Assembly: GCF_036567765.1 (NCBI RefSeq)
Contig: NZ_DATCTU010000008.1
Location: 1 to 64,000, forward strand
DNA length: 64,000 nucleotides
Origin: Pseudobacteroides sp.
GTDB lineage: Bacteria; Bacillota; Clostridia; Acetivibrionales; DSM-2933
Reading direction: 5' to 3'
Below, in pieces: positions 62,131-64,000 of the stretch. Every line of letters starts with the position of its first letter. Position 1 is the stretch's first letter. A program made the translations under genes and the position numbers. The notes under the pieces are model-generated. The model was not told the origin of the DNA, searched no databases, and saw only the letters and a program-made list of their open reading frames with translations.

Positions 62131-64000
62131 TTAATCATGCCTTAGCAAATTGTAGAGAACCTGAACCATCTGGGAACGGGTCATAGTATCTTTCGGCTTT
62201 ACAAGCATATTGTTTCCAACGACTGCACCACTTGACACAAATGTCTCAATGGCAGTCTTTGCGTAGTCTGAAATTTCCGAAATATCCTTATAGCTTTTAA
62301 GATTCTTGCCTTCTAACGCTTCTGGAAGTTTGCCGAGCTTTAAAAGAGTATTGTATAGTAGTGTAAACATGTCTTGCCTACTTATGCTGCTTTCCGGCCT
62401 AAACATGTTTCCTCCCACTCCCTTTGCAATTCCAAGTCTTTTTGCCGCTGCAAGATATTTAGTATAATATGTTTTTCCTGCGTCAGTAAAGTTGGCAGTA
62501 GTATTTTCAGCAACATTTTCATCAGTATTTATATCATAGGCACTCATGAGCATAACTATAAACTGCCCCCTTGTAAGAATTCCTTCAGGGTTGAACTTAT
62601 TATTGCCGATTCCTTTCGCAATTCCACGTGCAGTACAGAAAACCACCGCATCCTTGTACCAACCTGTATCATTAACATCAATAAAGGTAGCTTTGTTATA
62701 ACCAACAGCATATTTTCCTAATGAATTTACACTAAAATATACTGCTCCTGCTGATGAGTTATAAATGCCGGATATTGTTTTAACTCTTTCCGAATCATCA
62801 ATACTGCATGCTACAACAGCGTTTTTATCTTCACCTGCCCCTAAAACATATGGCATTTTTATATTGATATTACCGTTTAAGCTTGATATTTTTTTGTTAC
62901 CGGCATTAATAGAGATATCCTTTACTGGACGGATGCCAACCAAATCCTTTATTTCTTTACTAGGTTTATTGATATCTACCTTGGAAATTGAAATGGTAAT
63001 ATCCTTGCTATCAGCAGAAGTGATGATACTGTCAATTGCTTTCCTGTCAAATGTCAGATATCCCAAATCCGTCCTTATTTCCAATAACATATTTTTTGCA
63101 TTGCCAAGCAAACCTACGGCAGAATATGGTATTGTGAGATTTAACCCCCTTATATCCTTTCGAGAAATTAAGGTAATCGATGCTATATTACTTTTATTAG
63201 TTTGACCTGATGAAATAGACTTTTTGAAATTGTCCAAACTGTCTCCAGAAAGGATACCGATTGCTTTCCCTCTTTTTTCATCATATACTGTTATTACTTT
63301 AGTATCCGGAACCATATCAGGTCCGGTAGAAATTTCTGTACCTGGAATTTTTGTAGGTTCGTTGGTTATACTATTTTGAGGACTTGTATTTACATTGCTG
63401 CTGTTTGAAGCAACGGTAATTGTCACAGGCTGAGGCCTTACAAGCAAACGCTGTCCCAGGCTGTCCGATTTTTCTGCTGATAACACATATGTACCGGGGT
63501 TGTCTATTTTTATCTTTGCTTTACCTTGACTGTCGGTAGTTAAAAATTTATCTCCTACCTTATAGGGCTCATTATTTACATAAATTGTAGCACCTGATAC
63601 AGGTTCTTTTGAAGTTGCTCCGGATTGGTTTCCTGACATATCAGTCTTAATACCGTTTAATGTAATTGTAACCTCTTCCCCGGGAACCATGGCCGTTTTG
63701 TCTGTTTGAATCTTTGAATATACCGTGTCGAAACCGGTTCCATAATACCAGACAATTTCATCGCCGTCCTTTATTTCAGTTGCTTGACAACCAACATTTG
63801 GCATATGATCATTTACCCTGTACATCCAGCCTGAAGTACCACTCTGATCAAATTCACTTTCTCCGTTGATCATTGCAATATACAGGCTCCAGCCATAATC
63901 CTGCAATTCATATTTGATATTTGCACTATTGAGTGCCTTTACCAGTGCATGTGCCACCGTAGGATGTTTGAATTTGTCTATTCCCCAACCGGTGGAAGAA
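62131..64000 (-). CDS. SLH-anchored protein with DUF4430 domain (5' end outside window)
   Basis: The frame is open through base 64000, so the N-terminus is missing; the first in-window residues (TGWGIDKFKHPTVAHALVKA) already belong to a DUF4430 domain, which ends around GWMYRVNDHMPNVGCQATEI. A beta-sandwich domain (EEVTITLNGIKTDM onward) and a beta-rich middle region follow. The C-terminus has three SLH domains (NKFNPEGILTRGQFIVML, NMFRPESSISRQDMFTLL, MLVKPKDTMTRSQMVQVL). Its stop lies 31 bases before the next gene. It is a wall-bound partner in the same uptake system. Confidence 0.82.
   Translation of the reverse strand, partial: SSTGWGIDKFKHPTVAHALVKALNSANIKYELQDYGWSLYIAMINGESEFDQSGTSGWMYRVNDHMPNVGCQATEIKDGDEIVWYYGTGFDTVYSKIQTDKTAMVPGEEVTITLNGIKTDMSGNQSGATSKEPVSGATIYVNNEPYKVGDKFLTTDSQGKAKIKIDNPGTYVLSAEKSDSLGQRLLVRPQPVTITVASNSSNVNTSPQNSITNEPTKIPGTEISTGPDMVPDTKVITVYDEKRGKAIGILSGDSLDNFKKSISSGQTNKSNIASITLISRKDIRGLNLTIPYSAVGLLGNAKNMLLEIRTDLGYLTFDRKAIDSIITSADSKDITISISKVDINKPSKEIKDLVGIRPVKDISINAGNKKISSLNGNINIKMPYVLGAGEDKNAVVACSIDDSERVKTISGIYNSSAGAVYFSVNSLGKYAVGYNKATFIDVNDTGWYKDAVVFCTARGIAKGIGNNKFNPEGILTRGQFIVMLMSAYDINTDENVAENTTANFTDAGKTYYTKYLAAAKRLGIAKGVGGNMFRPESSISRQDMFTLLYNTLLKLGKLPEALEGKNLKSYKDISEISDYAKTAIETFVSSGAVVGNNMLVKPKDTMTRSQMVQVLYNLLRHD

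Noticed and set aside
1..64000. tRNA, rRNA or other known RNA genes
   Set aside because: I saw no cloverleaf with a GTTCRANNC arm and no rRNA-like block; a tRNAscan/Rfam search would be needed to exclude all.

Overview
The window looks like a chromosomal segment of a mesophilic, cellulosome-forming, Gram-positive anaerobe of the Clostridia (Acetivibrio / Pseudobacteroides / Ruminiclostridium neighbourhood). The reasons are the low GC, strong AGGAGG ribosome sites, three cellulosome-type proteins (GH9, a BNR-repeat protein and GH26, each with a dockerin), a secreted cohesin and SLH-anchored wall proteins. The species is inferred; no rRNA or other phylogenetic marker is present.

Layout. 1-5.2 kb: worn genes (an IS3-family remnant, the tail of a HINT-type polymorphic toxin, a broken serine recombinase, a DinB scrap) around a secreted lysozyme-like protein and two tandem short KdpD proteins. 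5.2-18 kb: a long run of accessory genes, all on the minus strand, mostly one gene at a time, separated by GC-rich, strongly palindromic repeats that usually begin within about 10 bases of each stop codon. The cargo includes an adenosine-deaminase-like enzyme, a HAD hydrolase, beta-propellers, lipoproteins and small membrane proteins. A group II intron fragment and a decayed IS3-family copy lie inside it. The same repeats and gene style return at 51.4-54.9 kb, next to a second copy of the same IS.

18.1-36 kb: one minus-strand exopolysaccharide/capsule operon. It runs from the CpsC/CpsD/CpsB regulators through nucleotide-sugar enzymes, a priming sugar transferase, glycosyltransferases, a polymerase and a flippase to a pyruvyl transferase, an FrhB-like protein and VanZ. 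36-50.2 kb: a STAS-like protein, the GH9 enzyme, a compact three-gene peptide system on the plus strand, the BNR and GH26 enzymes, a triple-repeat coiled-coil protein and a single-cohesin protein.

The most striking locus is 39.96-44.18 kb. It encodes a 77-residue precursor with a double-glycine leader and five copies of a P(L/M)YGI motif, a radical SAM/SPASM enzyme with C-terminal TPR repeats, and a C39-peptidase ABC exporter. XYG is the motif acted on by radical SAM spliceases, which excise the tyrosine-derived unit and leave alpha-keto-beta-amino residues. This is therefore probably a multi-core spliceotide-like RiPP system, modified, cut at GG and exported.

56.1-64 kb (right edge): one minus-strand operon with an ECF transporter (an A-A'-S fusion plus EcfT), two proteins with transcobalamin-like DUF4430 domains and an SLH protein with a prenyltransferase/transcobalamin-type alpha-barrel. 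It reads as a surface capture and uptake system for a vitamin, possibly a corrinoid.
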